Shown here: positions 53,039 to 61,852 of the stretch, piece by piece
Position numbering within the stretch: the stretch's first letter is position 1
Layout of the letters: the number at the start of each line of letters is the position of its first letter
NCBI GenBank assembly: GCA_947178105.1
Contig: CAMWXD010000018.1
Location: 1-64,000 of the forward strand
DNA length: 64,000 bases
Source of the DNA: an uncultured Eubacterium sp.
GTDB taxonomy: Bacteria; Bacillota; Clostridia; Lachnospirales; Lachnospiraceae
Direction of reading: 5' to 3'
Notes under the pieces: model-generated
Database searches by the model: none
What the model saw: only the letters and a program-made list of their open reading frames with translations
What the model was told of the DNA's origin: nothing
Translations under genes and position numbers: made by a program

Positions 53039-53971
53039 TCAAGATAATTGCTCACGCAATTCACAAATGCGCTGCCGTGGATGCGCACCTTCCAATTCCA
53101 TGTTATATCCATGGGTATTCAGCCAGATAAGGATTTCTTCAAATTGTCTGATGGCTTCTTCAGTCTGTCCAGTGGAAGCAAACATTTCAGCCTTGGAAAA
53201 CAGACATGAAATCTGCGATGAATCACAGGCATAGGACTTGTCCCAATAAAAAATGGCTTCCTCATATTTCCCCATCTTTGAACACAGGTCACCGGCATTT
53301 GTGAGGACATTACAATCGTTGGCATCCAGCCTGAACGCTTCCATAGCTTCTGCATAGGCCTCTTCCAAATGTCCTGCCCTTGACAGGGCATTTGAATAAG
53401 ACACATGTGCCCACGCACAGTCAGGTTCGGTATCGCGCCATTTTTTATGTTCTGCGATGGCTTCTTCCAGGCGACCCATGCTTTCCAGCAGATTTGTGAT
53501 CTGCTGGTGCGCCGCCATCCAGAACAAATCGCGATTCTGGTTGCCGTGTTCAATTCCCTTGCGATAATAGCACAGGGCAATATCAGAATCTTTGTGGAAC
53601 CGTATCTGATATAGCAGCCCATAATTGAAATAATCTTCAGTTGTGGCTTTTTCATGCAAAATCACTTCACCTAGAGCTTCTTCTGCTTTTTGAAAATCCT
53701 TTTCGAGACCGCTTTCTTCATAACTAGCAAGTAACTCGCCGCGCTCCCCGCCATAGCCTGGATAGCGCCTGGAAATCTCATTTGCAAATAAACTGTCGAT
53801 GGTTACACCAAAGCATCCAGCCAGAACCGGAAGCAGCAAAATATCTGGCGATGTGATGCCCTGTTCCCATTTTGAGACAGCCTGCCCGGATATTCCAAGG
53901 CATTCTCCTAATTCTTCCTGGGTCATGCGTTTTTGTAAACGAAGTTTGCGGATATTGTCGTTGATTGTCAT
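53039..53971 (-). CDS. XRE-family regulator with TPR-like C-terminus
   Basis: 310 residues: HTH (IRKLRLQKRMTQEELGECLG, then ISGQAVSKWEQG) at the start and about five TPR-like helical pairs from residue 80 on (LFWMAAHQQITNLLESMGRL; AWAHVSYSNALSRAGHLEEA). The ATG at 53971 has AGGAG nine bases upstream. Such regulators often respond to peptides or cell state. It lies next to a degenerate ABC exporter region. Confidence 0.83.
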   Translation of the reverse strand: MTINDNIRKLRLQKRMTQEELGECLGISGQAVSKWEQGITSPDILLLPVLAGCFGVTIDSLFANEISRRYPGYGGERGELLASYEESGLEKDFQKAEEALGEVILHEKATTEDYFNYGLLYQIRFHKDSDIALCYYRKGIEHGNQNRDLFWMAAHQQITNLLESMGRLEEAIAEHKKWRDTEPDCAWAHVSYSNALSRAGHLEEAYAEAMEAFRLDANDCNVLTNAGDLCSKMGKYEEAIFYWDKSYACDSSQISCLFSKAEMFASTGQTEEAIRQFEEILIWLNTHGYNMELEGAHPRQRICELREQLS

Positions 53972-54005
53972 GTATCTCATCTCCTACTTGATTGATAAAT
54001 ATAGT

Positions 54006-54281
54006 CTACAATAAGATTTCTTTGTATGAAAGAGCTTGCCTGGACAGAGTTTCTCTAAACTTCTTGTTGAATAGAATCAATAGGTTATTTACAATGAGCC
54101 CGACGTCATATGCGTTATACTTCTCCGATTTAGGATAGATAAATCCTGATTGGAACTGTATCCCTTGCTTTCTGACGAGCGCCGCCAGGTATGTCCTTAT
54201 ATTTTTTTCATCATCACAAATCGTGTATCGGAAGAACAGGAATATTTTTAACGCCGATAAAGCAGAAACCAAACAATACAA
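54006..54281 (-). pseudogene. fused remnants of a response regulator and a GHKL kinase
   Basis: One frame reads YTICDDEKNIRTYLAALVRK, the start of a receiver domain, then runs within a few residues into YNAYDVGLIVNNLL, the N-box region of a GHKL kinase. Everything between and after is missing. A two-component system once followed the ABC permease genes and has been deleted down to this scar. Confidence 0.65.
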
Positions 54282-55226
54282 TGAGCTAAAAGAATAAAAA
54301 TATCCTTTACCGCCTTCCCGCTCCCGGCTGATAAGTCCATAATGCCCTCGAATGTTGCCTGTGAAGGAACGACATAGAAATTACAGAAAGAAGCGGCTGA
54401 CTTGTTCCCACAAGAAAACTCATGATTGGCACAGCCATAAACAGCAGCATAACGATTTTTATATAAACCACGCCTACCATCAGCCCATCGGAAACTCTGC
54501 CAATAAATAAGCCTATCAGTGCGGCTACAAATGCAGAAAGAACAATAAGCACCAGCATGAGAGCCGCATTTTGCAAAGAAAGCCGGAAGCAGATACATAC
54601 CGTAATAATGGAGGACAAGCACCCGCAGGTAAAGCCAACCATCAGCTTTTGCATAATATACTGGCTTTTGGCCATTGGCAAAATCTCGTTGATAAATGCA
54701 ACGCCGTCCTCTTTTTCAGAAATCATGTTCATTGCGTTAAAGGCGCATCCCATAAACATAGCTACAATCAGTATAACAGCAATAAGCATATCCTGAAATC
54801 CAGCCATCACATCAGGACGTTCTAAAATATGGGCCTTTGTCTGCCCGGCGGCAGTTCGCTGTTCGTATAGATCGGGGAGTGTGTCAGCGATTTGGCGAAA
54901 TATATCCAACTCGTCGCCGGAAATTATTGTTTTGATCCTGCTTCCATCAGCTTCCACACCGATTAGATTTGTAGATGGTTCTTCGATTGCGTCTGTCAGT
55001 TCTTCCATCGTCGGATAAATTGTCACCAAGCCATACCGTTCTAGCCATGTAACTGTTTGCGCCGACAAATCGCCTTTCAGCACCCCGAAATGGAACTCGC
55101 CCAACGAAGAAAAGTCGATTGAGCCGACAAAGTTCAAAGCTGCCGCAACGACGATGGGTAAAAAAAGGCCATCAAACAAAACTTGTCGTGCAATACGCTT
55201 TTCAGTTGGTAACGTAAACCTTTCAT
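54248..55226 (-). pseudogene. ABC-2 permease gene with two frameshifts
   Basis: The natural start at 55226 (AAAGGAGG upstream) reads MKGLRYQLKSVLHDKFCLMA, then breaks at an A7/T7 run (55160-55166). The main frame continues from LPIVVAAALNFVG through GEFHFGVLKG to ILIVAMFMGCAFNAMNMISE and later membrane helices. A second shift near 54375 moves the end into the frame YVVPSQATFEGIMDL ... LLAHCIVWFLLYRR. One extra T would repair the first break. It is therefore a pseudogene unless sequencing error is involved. Confidence 0.72.
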
Positions 55227-55228
55227 AT

Positions 55229-56223
55229 TCAGCCCTCCTTTCCCATTTCCTTGCGGAACACACGCTGTACGCCTGCAAATAATACTGCGATTGCTGCCAG
55301 ACATCCCAAATAGTAGGCAGGACTATTCGTGGGAATTCCAAAATAAGCATTTTTCAGGCTCATATAAATATGATAAAATGGATGAACGTTAATCCAGTCC
55401 AGCTTTACCGCCGTATTTGCAGACAAAAACACCGGGGTTGCTACAAAAATGGCAATCAGGAGATAGGCCAATGTAAACTGTCGGAAGTCTTTTAGCAATA
55501 GAGCGCAGACTAGCCCAGTCAGAGCCATAATCAAGGACAGGAGCGCGGTTTGTAGCAACACCGCAGGCAATAGGGATACGGCCTCCAATCGTCCAACATT
55601 CAGCACAGTGAGCAGCATCGCAAAGACCAGGTCAGACAGCAGGAAGATTGCCAGTTTAGACAGGATAAACAGATTTGTCCGCAAGGGCAGAATGGCATGT
55701 ATACAGATAACCCCCATTCCTTTTTCCTTAAACAGCACAGCGGCGATCCCTAAAAATCCGACAGCGGCGATTTCAAAAAACCACAGTTCACAAGTAATCT
55801 CTTTTCTCGCCTTTTGCTCCAGCGTATTGGAGCCAATCGCCTTGGCGCTGTAATTCCCTGACGGCCGCAGAAGAGAAAGCGCGTAGTCGGCACGGTGACG
55901 GTCAGCATCTTCTGTCACCTTATAAAATATAAGCTCTAACTCCCCAGCACTGGCATCAATACCGACGCCATTGGTATCATCGAGTAAAATCGTATTAAGA
56001 GCTTCTTTTGATGAAACCTGCTGAACCAACGTGGAAGCCGTTGCCTGTGTTCCCGCCGGGTCATACAGGTACACATTATATAGCTTTGCATCCATAAATT
56101 TTATATATCCAAAGTTCACATATAGGGTGTAAAGAACCAAAAAAAATAACGACATGAGGAAAAATTTCCCGGAAACCATCATTTGACAATCTTTTTAGAA
56201 TAAAGTACAAAGGTTTTTCCACA
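55229..56223 (-). pseudogene. ABC-2 permease gene, frameshifted near its start
   Basis: The long frame (to 56182) gives a permease with a first helix FFLMSLFFLVLYTLYVNFG and five further helices, ending VQRVFRKEMGKEG. The likely true N-terminus lies in another frame (VEKPLYFILK from a GTG at 56223), separated by a short A/T homopolymer at 56193-56197. If the shift is real the gene starts internally or is dead. Confidence 0.62.
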
Positions 56224-56229
56224 TTATGA

Positions 56230-56310
56230 CAGCCCCTTCCCGTGTGCTGGATAAACATTTCCTCTAATGTTGGCTGTGAATGAATCCGATTTTTAGCTTC
56301 AATCATTCAT
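56230..56310 (-). pseudogene. C-terminal fragment of an ABC ATPase
   Basis: About 25 codons read AKNRIHSQPTLEEMFIQHTG, the typical C-terminus of drug-exporter ABC ATPases. No Walker motifs remain upstream; unrelated sequence begins at about 56311. Confidence 0.65.
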
Positions 56311-56508
56311 TATCACCCCCATTTCCACCCTGGTTGTTTTTCTGCACCATCACCAGCCACCAATACCATTCCAAACCTAAAAATATCATAAAAGTTCCTC
56401 CTTTTTTCAGGCTTTCTGCCCTTTGATCTTATGAATTTAAGAAAATGCGGTGAAATCGGTGTGAGGCTGATGTGAAATTGGCGTGAAAAAGACAAAAGCC
56501 GGGGTGGA

Positions 56509-56622
56509 ACGTGCCCAATCCTCTATTTCATTCCAGGTATCCATACCATAGAGAATTGCAATAACAGCAATCATGATGATATCGAGAAACTTATGTTTTT
56601 GATTGTATGGAACCCTTGGATC
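56509..56622 (-). pseudogene. N-terminal fragment of an ISAs1-type transposase
   Basis: The frame contains DPRVPYNQKHKFLDIIMIAV followed by LYGMDTWNEIEDWA, which matches the N-terminal associated domain of ISAs1-family transposases. The catalytic domain is absent and no IS ends were found. Confidence 0.6.
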
Positions 56623-56998
56623 TGGCCCCGCATACATCCGACCAGCGAAAGACTTGTTTTTGTATCTGCCATAACAATCAGAGCTTCTAAGGAGATCATC
56701 TAAATACACCTTATTACTAACAGTTTGAAACCACATGCTGTCGCCTTCTTTATAATCGCCGCCACCGCCATCTTTCATCCAATCGGTAAAGCTGCCTGAC
56801 GAAATGCTTCTTTTAATTTCCACGAGCTGCCGCTCCAATTTCTACATCAGGCTTAATTTCCTTTGCCCTCTCGTGCGATTTGCTAAGATGGCGTCCATCC
56901 CATGACCAATAGTCATAATCAACGCAGGTTCGTACTGCTGCTGTAGCTTTGAGAATTTCTTCTGAAGTCATCGAAGAATTTACCAATTTCATGTTCAC
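56623..56998 (-). pseudogene. unrecognised frameshifted fragment
   Basis: Two overlapping frames join as MTSEEILKATAAVRTCVDYD ... SWDGRHLSKSHERAKEIKPD | VEIKRSISSGSFTDWMKDGG ... YLDDLLRSSDCYGRYKNKSF. The family is unknown. A frameshift near 56830 and the fused transposase piece show it is not functional. Confidence 0.45.
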
Positions 56999-57191
56999 CC
57001 GTTGAAATTTCCTTATCTACCTCAAGTTCAAAACTAATCGGACTGCTGCAAAGGATAGGAACTGTGAGCACTGTGCCCTTTTCCCATTCAACGGCTACAT
57101 CCATCTTGTCGTTATCTCTGCCATCCGCTGTTCCGAAATAATCCGCAAAAGGTAAATTATTTTCTACCATTAAGTGGATTCTGCAAGCATG
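56967..57191 (-). pseudogene. flavin-reductase-like fragment
   Basis: The segment LPFADYFGTADGRDNDKMDV followed by VPILCSSPISFELEVDKEI resembles the middle of small flavin-reductase/NADPH-FMN domain proteins. It is fused in frame behind a MATE fragment, without its own start or end. Confidence 0.4.
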
Positions 57192-57203
57192 GTGCAGTTT
57201 TTC

Positions 57204-57506
57204 ACCAAATAGGGATGGCAGGATCAAAATAACTGCCGCATTTACAACGATGCTCCGTAAAACGCTGATACTCAAAGCAAGAAAAGAGCGTTCCGTAGAA
57301 TACAAATAAGAAGAAATCATAGCATTGACTGCTGTTGCCATAAAGCCGACAGCAAATTGCGGCAAAACTTTAAGCATATATGACCGTGTGACTGCGTCAG
57401 TTCCAAACAGGCTGCAAATATACCTGCCAAGAAGAACAACGAATATCGTAACAGCAGTACTGCCAAAAAAACTGATTTTCACCCCTGTTTTAAAATAGAA
57501 CTTCAA
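57204..57506 (-). pseudogene. C-terminal fragment of a MATE efflux transporter
   Basis: About 100 residues with three membrane helices (FFGSTAVTIFVVLLGRYICS; VLPQFAVGFMATAVNAMISS; LRSIVVNAAVILILPSLFG) match the C-terminal bundle of MATE exporters. The first two thirds are missing; the frame runs on into a flavin-reductase-like fragment. Confidence 0.6.
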
Positions 57507-57715
57507 ATCCTCTTTTTTCTGTTAGCCATATGATTTTCCCCATATTTCATCAATATGTGTGACTATCATCAATCGGATATACTTCGTGCGAATTCAAGTA
57601 GCTTGCCAGTTCAGACGTCACCTATTTCTTGAACTTTTTGGCATTTGCCAAATTTAGTATCTGTAATGCCGGATTCGTCCCTGCGTGTATCCCTCGTACG
57701 CGTTTCCTGTTTTCG

Positions 57716-58735
57716 CTAAATTTTAATCTGCGCATCATTCTTATGCAGTGCCCGGTAGCGGCTGGGCGTCATTCCATACCGTACCTTGAACTGGCGGTAA
57801 AAATAGCTTAGGTTTTCATACCCGACAGTCGCCGCGATTTCTTCGACCGGAAGCTCTGTTTCAACCAAAAAAGCCACTGCTTTTTGAAAGCGCTTGCGCA
57901 TCAGCAGCTCCTGAAATGTATATCCGGTGCTTTTTTTTATCAGCTTGCTGAGCACCGGCAGGGATTGGTGAAAATCCTGTGCAATGCGGCTCAGGTTTGC
58001 CGTCTTATACTGCGCATCAATGTATTTTAACGTAGACTGGATCACGACATCCTGATAATTTTGGGAAGAATTCTGCGTCAGCTTGTCCATATGGCTGAGC
58101 AGGTACAAAAACACCAGCCCCATGGAATACTGGTTGATGCTGTCGTCTTCTTCCCGTTCCTCTTCATACAGCAGAGAACGAATCATATTTTCCATCAGGT
58201 TTGCAATCCTCTGTTCAGATTTGAGCTGAAATAAAAGATACTGCGGCAGCGGATTGTTCTGGCGCAGCGTTCCTACAAGAAAATCCGCTATGATATTCTG
58301 CTTTTTCATCATATGGAACGGAATGTCAAAAAATTCCGGCAGTGCGATAAAATTGATCCCAATATCCCCAAACTCCGCCCGCTTCACACTGTGCTCTACA
58401 TGCTGGTTCAAAAGCAGCAGGTCGCCCTGGCGCATGACAAGCTCTTTTCCTTCCATCAAATGGGTCAGGGTTCCCGCACATACATACAAAATCTCAATAT
58501 AATTGTGCTTATGCGCCGGAAACTCTACAAAACGGCTGTGACGGCGCACCGTGACTAGCTTGCTCTTTTGCAGGAAAAGCTGCGCGTCGATCTCAAACAT
58601 CCGGTTTTGTTTTTCGGACAGGCCAGATGAGCCTGTCAGCGTATAAATATCCTTTTGCACCATGCTGGCGCCGTCTAAGTACGCCTGTTCTTCCGGCGTG
58701 ATTTTCTGGAGCTGTTCGAATAGTCTTTGATCCAT
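57716..58735 (-). CDS. AraC family transcriptional regulator
   Basis: 339 residues. A cupin-like sensor domain (FPAHKHNYIEILYVCAGTL; GDLLLLNQHVEHSVKR, about 80-140) and a C-terminal double HTH (IAQDFHQSLPVLSKLIKK; VEEIAATVGYENLSYFYRQF, then KVRYGMTPSRYR). The start at 58735 has GAGGG six bases upstream. AraC/cupin regulators in this group usually control carbohydrate genes, but none is adjacent. The first 45 bases of the gene recur as a fragment at 59607-59651. Confidence 0.87.
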   Translation of the reverse strand: MDQRLFEQLQKITPEEQAYLDGASMVQKDIYTLTGSSGLSEKQNRMFEIDAQLFLQKSKLVTVRRHSRFVEFPAHKHNYIEILYVCAGTLTHLMEGKELVMRQGDLLLLNQHVEHSVKRAEFGDIGINFIALPEFFDIPFHMMKKQNIIADFLVGTLRQNNPLPQYLLFQLKSEQRIANLMENMIRSLLYEEEREEDDSINQYSMGLVFLYLLSHMDKLTQNSSQNYQDVVIQSTLKYIDAQYKTANLSRIAQDFHQSLPVLSKLIKKSTGYTFQELLMRKRFQKAVAFLVETELPVEEIAATVGYENLSYFYRQFKVRYGMTPSRYRALHKNDAQIKI

Positions 58736-58810
58736 CGCTTTCCCTCGGCTTGCTTTTACCAGAACTACAAAAAAATCCAAACGCATATGCCATTGTGAAA
58801 ATCCTTTTCA

Positions 58811-59473
58811 TCATTTCACAAAAGCAAATGAGCAGCCTTTCAGTTTGATATTGATTTTAGCCGCACCGCTGCCGCTTGTGTAGCTGTAGCTTGAACTGCC
58901 ATTGCTGTATGCAGGCCACCGGCTAGGTACAGCAACCGCACAGACAGAAAACTCTGCGTCAACCGCAAAATCCGTGTTTCCATTCATAGCCAGTGAGCCT
59001 GAGCCAGAAACTCCCGTATAGTTTACTGTCTTGCTATAGTTAGACGGAAGGCTTATGGATACTGCGCCTGCGCTGTTTATTACATTGATGTTGGCGTTGA
59101 CTGCTGGCAGGCTCATGCCGCTTTTTTTCGCAACACCCGTAATGCTGGTATACGCCTGCTTTGGAATATAGACGATCACCCGGTTCTCCCAGCCATTTGC
59201 AGCGCCTGGTTTTGCTTTCACCTTAATTTTAAATGTCTGGCCGCCTTTTGCCGTAGTCACCGTGAATTTGCTCCTGTCATAGCTATAGCTGTACTGTCCG
59301 TTGCCGGCTAACTGAACATCTACATTCGCATTGACGGCAATGATTTTCAACTTTCTTATTGCGTCGGCTTCTGTTCCAGTACGTGCCACCGCGGCAGCAC
59401 TTACCATAACCGCACCTCTCAAGGCTATGGCGCATACCAATAACAGCATTACAAGATTCTTGCCTTTTTTCAT
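58811..59473 (-). CDS. secreted beta-rich protein of unknown function (DUF4097-like)
   Basis: 220 residues; signal peptide (KNLVMLLLVCAIALRGAVMV ... SAAA). The mature part is built of short beta strands with alternating Asn/Ser/Gly (AVNANVDVQLAGNG; VIVYIPKQAYTSI; VSGSGSLAMNGNTDFAVDAE) like the beta-helix of DUF4097/auto-transporter-adhesin heads. AAAGGAG precedes the ATG at 59473. Confidence 0.7.
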   Translation of the reverse strand: MKKGKNLVMLLLVCAIALRGAVMVSAAAVARTGTEADAIRKLKIIAVNANVDVQLAGNGQYSYSYDRSKFTVTTAKGGQTFKIKVKAKPGAANGWENRVIVYIPKQAYTSITGVAKKSGMSLPAVNANINVINSAGAVSISLPSNYSKTVNYTGVSGSGSLAMNGNTDFAVDAEFSVCAVAVPSRWPAYSNGSSSYSYTSGSGAAKINIKLKGCSFAFVK

Positions 59474-59606
59474 ATAAATGACTCCTTTCGCTATTTTATG
59501 CCAGATCTTGAAGATTCTGCTGAGTCCCATATCTATTATACCTGTTTAGATGCAATTTTGAAACCTTTTTTGTTGTCCAGTTTGACATATTTCGTCGTGC
59601 AGCGTA

Positions 59607-59651
59607 ATTTTCTGGAGCTGTTCGAATCATCTTTTACCCATCGCTTTCCCT
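59607..59651 (-). pseudogene. duplicated 5' end of an AraC regulator gene
   Basis: 45 bases match 58701-58745 (the start region of the AraC gene, from its ribosome site through FEQLQKI) at about 41 of 45 positions. The ATG is followed by a stop after four codons, so only a scar remains. Confidence 0.6.
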
Positions 59652-59654
59652 TTG

Positions 59655-60089
59655 CTAATTCTGAAAATATCTTTTTAAGAAAATTTCCGTTCGTTCCCCT
59701 TTTTCGATACTTTCTAATTCATATAAATTTTCTTCAGTTGCCAGGAAATCCCTAACATCCCTGCCTATAATAAAATATTGATTTTTCGTATCAAAAGCGA
59801 TATATCTGCGGCTATCCTGATCCAGCAAAATATCTGCATGATCAATCACAATTAATTTTTTCTCACAAGATTTTAAAATACCTTTCATATCTTTTCTCAA
59901 GTGCGCATCATTCAGACACACAATTCTGTCATCTTCCAGACTGCTCTCTGCCAAAAAACTAAATGAAAGCGTTTTTCCCGTTCCTGAATTTCCGATCAGA
60001 ATTGTAACATTATTCAGAAATTCAAAATTGAGAATAAAAGAAGTATGAATGGTATAATAGCAGTCCATCACAATTGGCTTACTGTTCAT
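59655..60089 (-). CDS. small AAA-type ATPase (module 2)
   Basis: 144 residues: Walker A GNSGTGKT (33-40) and Walker B KKLIVIDHAD (77-86). It corresponds to the N-terminal ATPase half of the fused protein at 36439-37392 but stops where the TOPRIM-like half would begin. It overlaps the DUF4869-like gene by 11 bases and is the last gene of the three-gene set. Confidence 0.65.
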   Translation of the reverse strand: MNSKPIVMDCYYTIHTSFILNFEFLNNVTILIGNSGTGKTLSFSFLAESSLEDDRIVCLNDAHLRKDMKGILKSCEKKLIVIDHADILLDQDSRRYIAFDTKNQYFIIGRDVRDFLATEENLYELESIEKGERTEIFLKRYFQN

Positions 60090-60522
60090 ATCTCCACCAC
60101 TCCTTCAACTGTTCATAATCATCCATCGCCAGTATTTCTCCATTACTGACAACCTGCACCTTATCCATTTCAAACGATATGGTCGGATAATCACTGAACA
60201 CCAATCCGGTATCCAGCCCATATATAAGATCTATAGCGTTTTCACCGCACTCTTTGATGCAAAATATTTTATCAGGATTGTACATAATATTCAATACCGT
60301 TTTGCATCCCGTAGATAAACGGTCAATATCCAAAATTACATTGTGAAATCTGGACTGAATGCGATAACTTCCAATTCTGACAGCGCGATCAATTTCCTGG
60401 ATAATATCATCTGCACGATCATCCAATAATTCAACTGTTTTCTTATTAAAATAAACATCATTTAAAATAATAAGTTCCTGTTCTGGAAGAATATCAGATT
60501 TGCTCTTATATATTGTAATCAT
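60079..60522 (-). CDS. DUF4869-like protein (module 2)
   Basis: 147 residues. DRADDIIQEIDRAVRIG and LSTGCKTVLNIMYNP align with the DUF4869-like protein at 35915-36445 (AFVKRVIREIDQAQ; LSSGSKTLICIYYHP). The ATG at 60522 has GGAGG seven bases upstream and overlaps the stop of the TOPRIM-like gene (ATATGATT), so the genes are translationally coupled. Confidence 0.68.
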   Translation of the reverse strand: MITIYKSKSDILPEQELIILNDVYFNKKTVELLDDRADDIIQEIDRAVRIGSYRIQSRFHNVILDIDRLSTGCKTVLNIMYNPDKIFCIKECGENAIDLIYGLDTGLVFSDYPTISFEMDKVQVVSNGEILAMDDYEQLKEWWRYEQ

Positions 60523-61169
60523 ATTGCAGCCTCCCATCCTGCTCTGTGGAATTCATTTTCCAAGGAAGTATTGATCAGTATTGCCCGCATTTTCTCAAAC
60601 AAAGAGATTCTATTGCTGTCTAATCCACAAATATCATCGTTTTGCCGTCCATTCCATCCACAACATGGCTGAATCCAGCATTCACCAATCTGCCCCTTCG
60701 TAACTTCAAATCCTGTATTTCTTGTCAGGTCAAATAATAATTTAGCTGATAACTGTTCTATATTCATAGTGTCCAGCCGACTTTGATATTTTCTGATTTC
60801 TTCTATTTGTTTATAATCAATCTCTCCATTTTGCATTACAGCCAGCAATTTTTCCCTGGCTGTAATTGCTGCTGCCCTTTTTCTGAAAAATTCATCCTCT
60901 GGTGCATAAATCCAATCCATCAGGCTTTTAAATTCCAACAATACATATTCAAAACAGATGATCCGTAACGCATGTACATTCTTTTTTTGAAATATCCATC
61001 TTTGCAATAACTGATGTTCACGCACTGTCTGAATATTATCAAATGCACGATCAAGTACAATGATATATTCATTTTCACAATCTGACAAATTACGGACAGC
61101 TTTCACCAATTCACTGCTATTTTTCTTCCATGTGCTTATGATTGTACAATATCCCCCATCCAAAAGCAA
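60519..61169 (-). CDS. TOPRIM-like protein, possibly 5'-truncated (module 2)
   Basis: 216 residues from a TTG without ribosome site; it starts three bases after the ABC ATPase stop. The part KKNSSELVKAVRNL ... YIIVLDRAFDNI (D40, D44) followed by HALRIICFEYVLLEF lines up with GRNRIQAKLL ... IVFADLGNIG and NADIYFYDYQSFEQL of the fused protein at 36439-37392. A Cys-rich tail (GECWIQPCCGWNG; DICGLD) also corresponds. The first TOPRIM acidic residue is not visible, so the 5' end may have been lost when it was joined to the ABC operon. Confidence 0.55.
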   Translation of the reverse strand: MLLDGGYCTIISTWKKNSSELVKAVRNLSDCENEYIIVLDRAFDNIQTVREHQLLQRWIFQKKNVHALRIICFEYVLLEFKSLMDWIYAPEDEFFRKRAAAITAREKLLAVMQNGEIDYKQIEEIRKYQSRLDTMNIEQLSAKLLFDLTRNTGFEVTKGQIGECWIQPCCGWNGRQNDDICGLDSNRISLFEKMRAILINTSLENEFHRAGWEAAI

Positions 61170-61171
61170 CG

Positions 61172-61837
61172 CTAATTTATCCTGCCGTCCTGAATATTGA
61201 CCGTCACATCCGCCTGAGCCGCTATTTTTTCATCATGGGTAATCATCACAACCGTCTGCCCAAGCTTTTTGCATCCTTCGCAAAGCAGCCGCACGACCTC
61301 TGCGCTGTTTGCAGAATCGAGATTTCCGGTCGGCTCGTCGGCCAAAATTATTGCCGGCTTGGTAATCAGGGCACGCGCAATCGCCACTCTTTGCTGCTGT
61401 CCGCCGGAAAGCTGGCTGGGCAGGGCATAGATTTTCTCATGGATGCCGAGAAACTTAAGCACAGCGTTTACAAAACGCTCATCTGGTTTTTTCCTTTCAA
61501 TCTTTAAAGGAAACGTAATGTTTTCCAATACATTCAGCACCGGGATCAGGTTATAGCTTTGAAATACAAATCCAATATGCCGCCTGCGGAATATGGTCAG
61601 CTCTTCGTTGTTCATCCGGCTGATATTTTTTCCGCCGATCACCACATCCCCGGACGTCGGCTGGTCAAGCCCTCCCATAATATGCAGCAGCGTCGATTTC
61701 CCGCTTCCGGAAGTGCCCGTAATCCCGACAAAAGTTCCTTTTTCGACTGTAAGCGACACGCCGTCCAAAGCACGTACCATATTTTCCTGCGTGCCATAAT
61801 ATTTTTTTACATGTTCCAGCCTTACAATTTCATTCAT
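61172..61837 (-). CDS. ABC transporter ATP-binding protein, MacB/LolD type
   Basis: 221 residues. Walker A GTSGSGKSTLLH, signature LSGGQQQRVAIARAL, Walker B AIILADEPTGNLDS, H-loop ITHDEK: a complete MacB/LolD-type ATPase. GGGAGG lies upstream of the ATG. It pairs with the FtsX-type permease encoded 15 bases upstream. Confidence 0.9.
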   Translation of the reverse strand: MNEIVRLEHVKKYYGTQENMVRALDGVSLTVEKGTFVGITGTSGSGKSTLLHIMGGLDQPTSGDVVIGGKNISRMNNEELTIFRRRHIGFVFQSYNLIPVLNVLENITFPLKIERKKPDERFVNAVLKFLGIHEKIYALPSQLSGGQQQRVAIARALITKPAIILADEPTGNLDSANSAEVVRLLCEGCKKLGQTVVMITHDEKIAAQADVTVNIQDGRIN

Positions 61838-61852
61838 TGAAATACCTCCCTT

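Noticed and set aside
52797-53112. short minus-strand frames behind the XRE-TPR gene
   Set aside because: No start signals, no recognisable domain, and partly antisense or out-of-frame copies of the TPR gene end.
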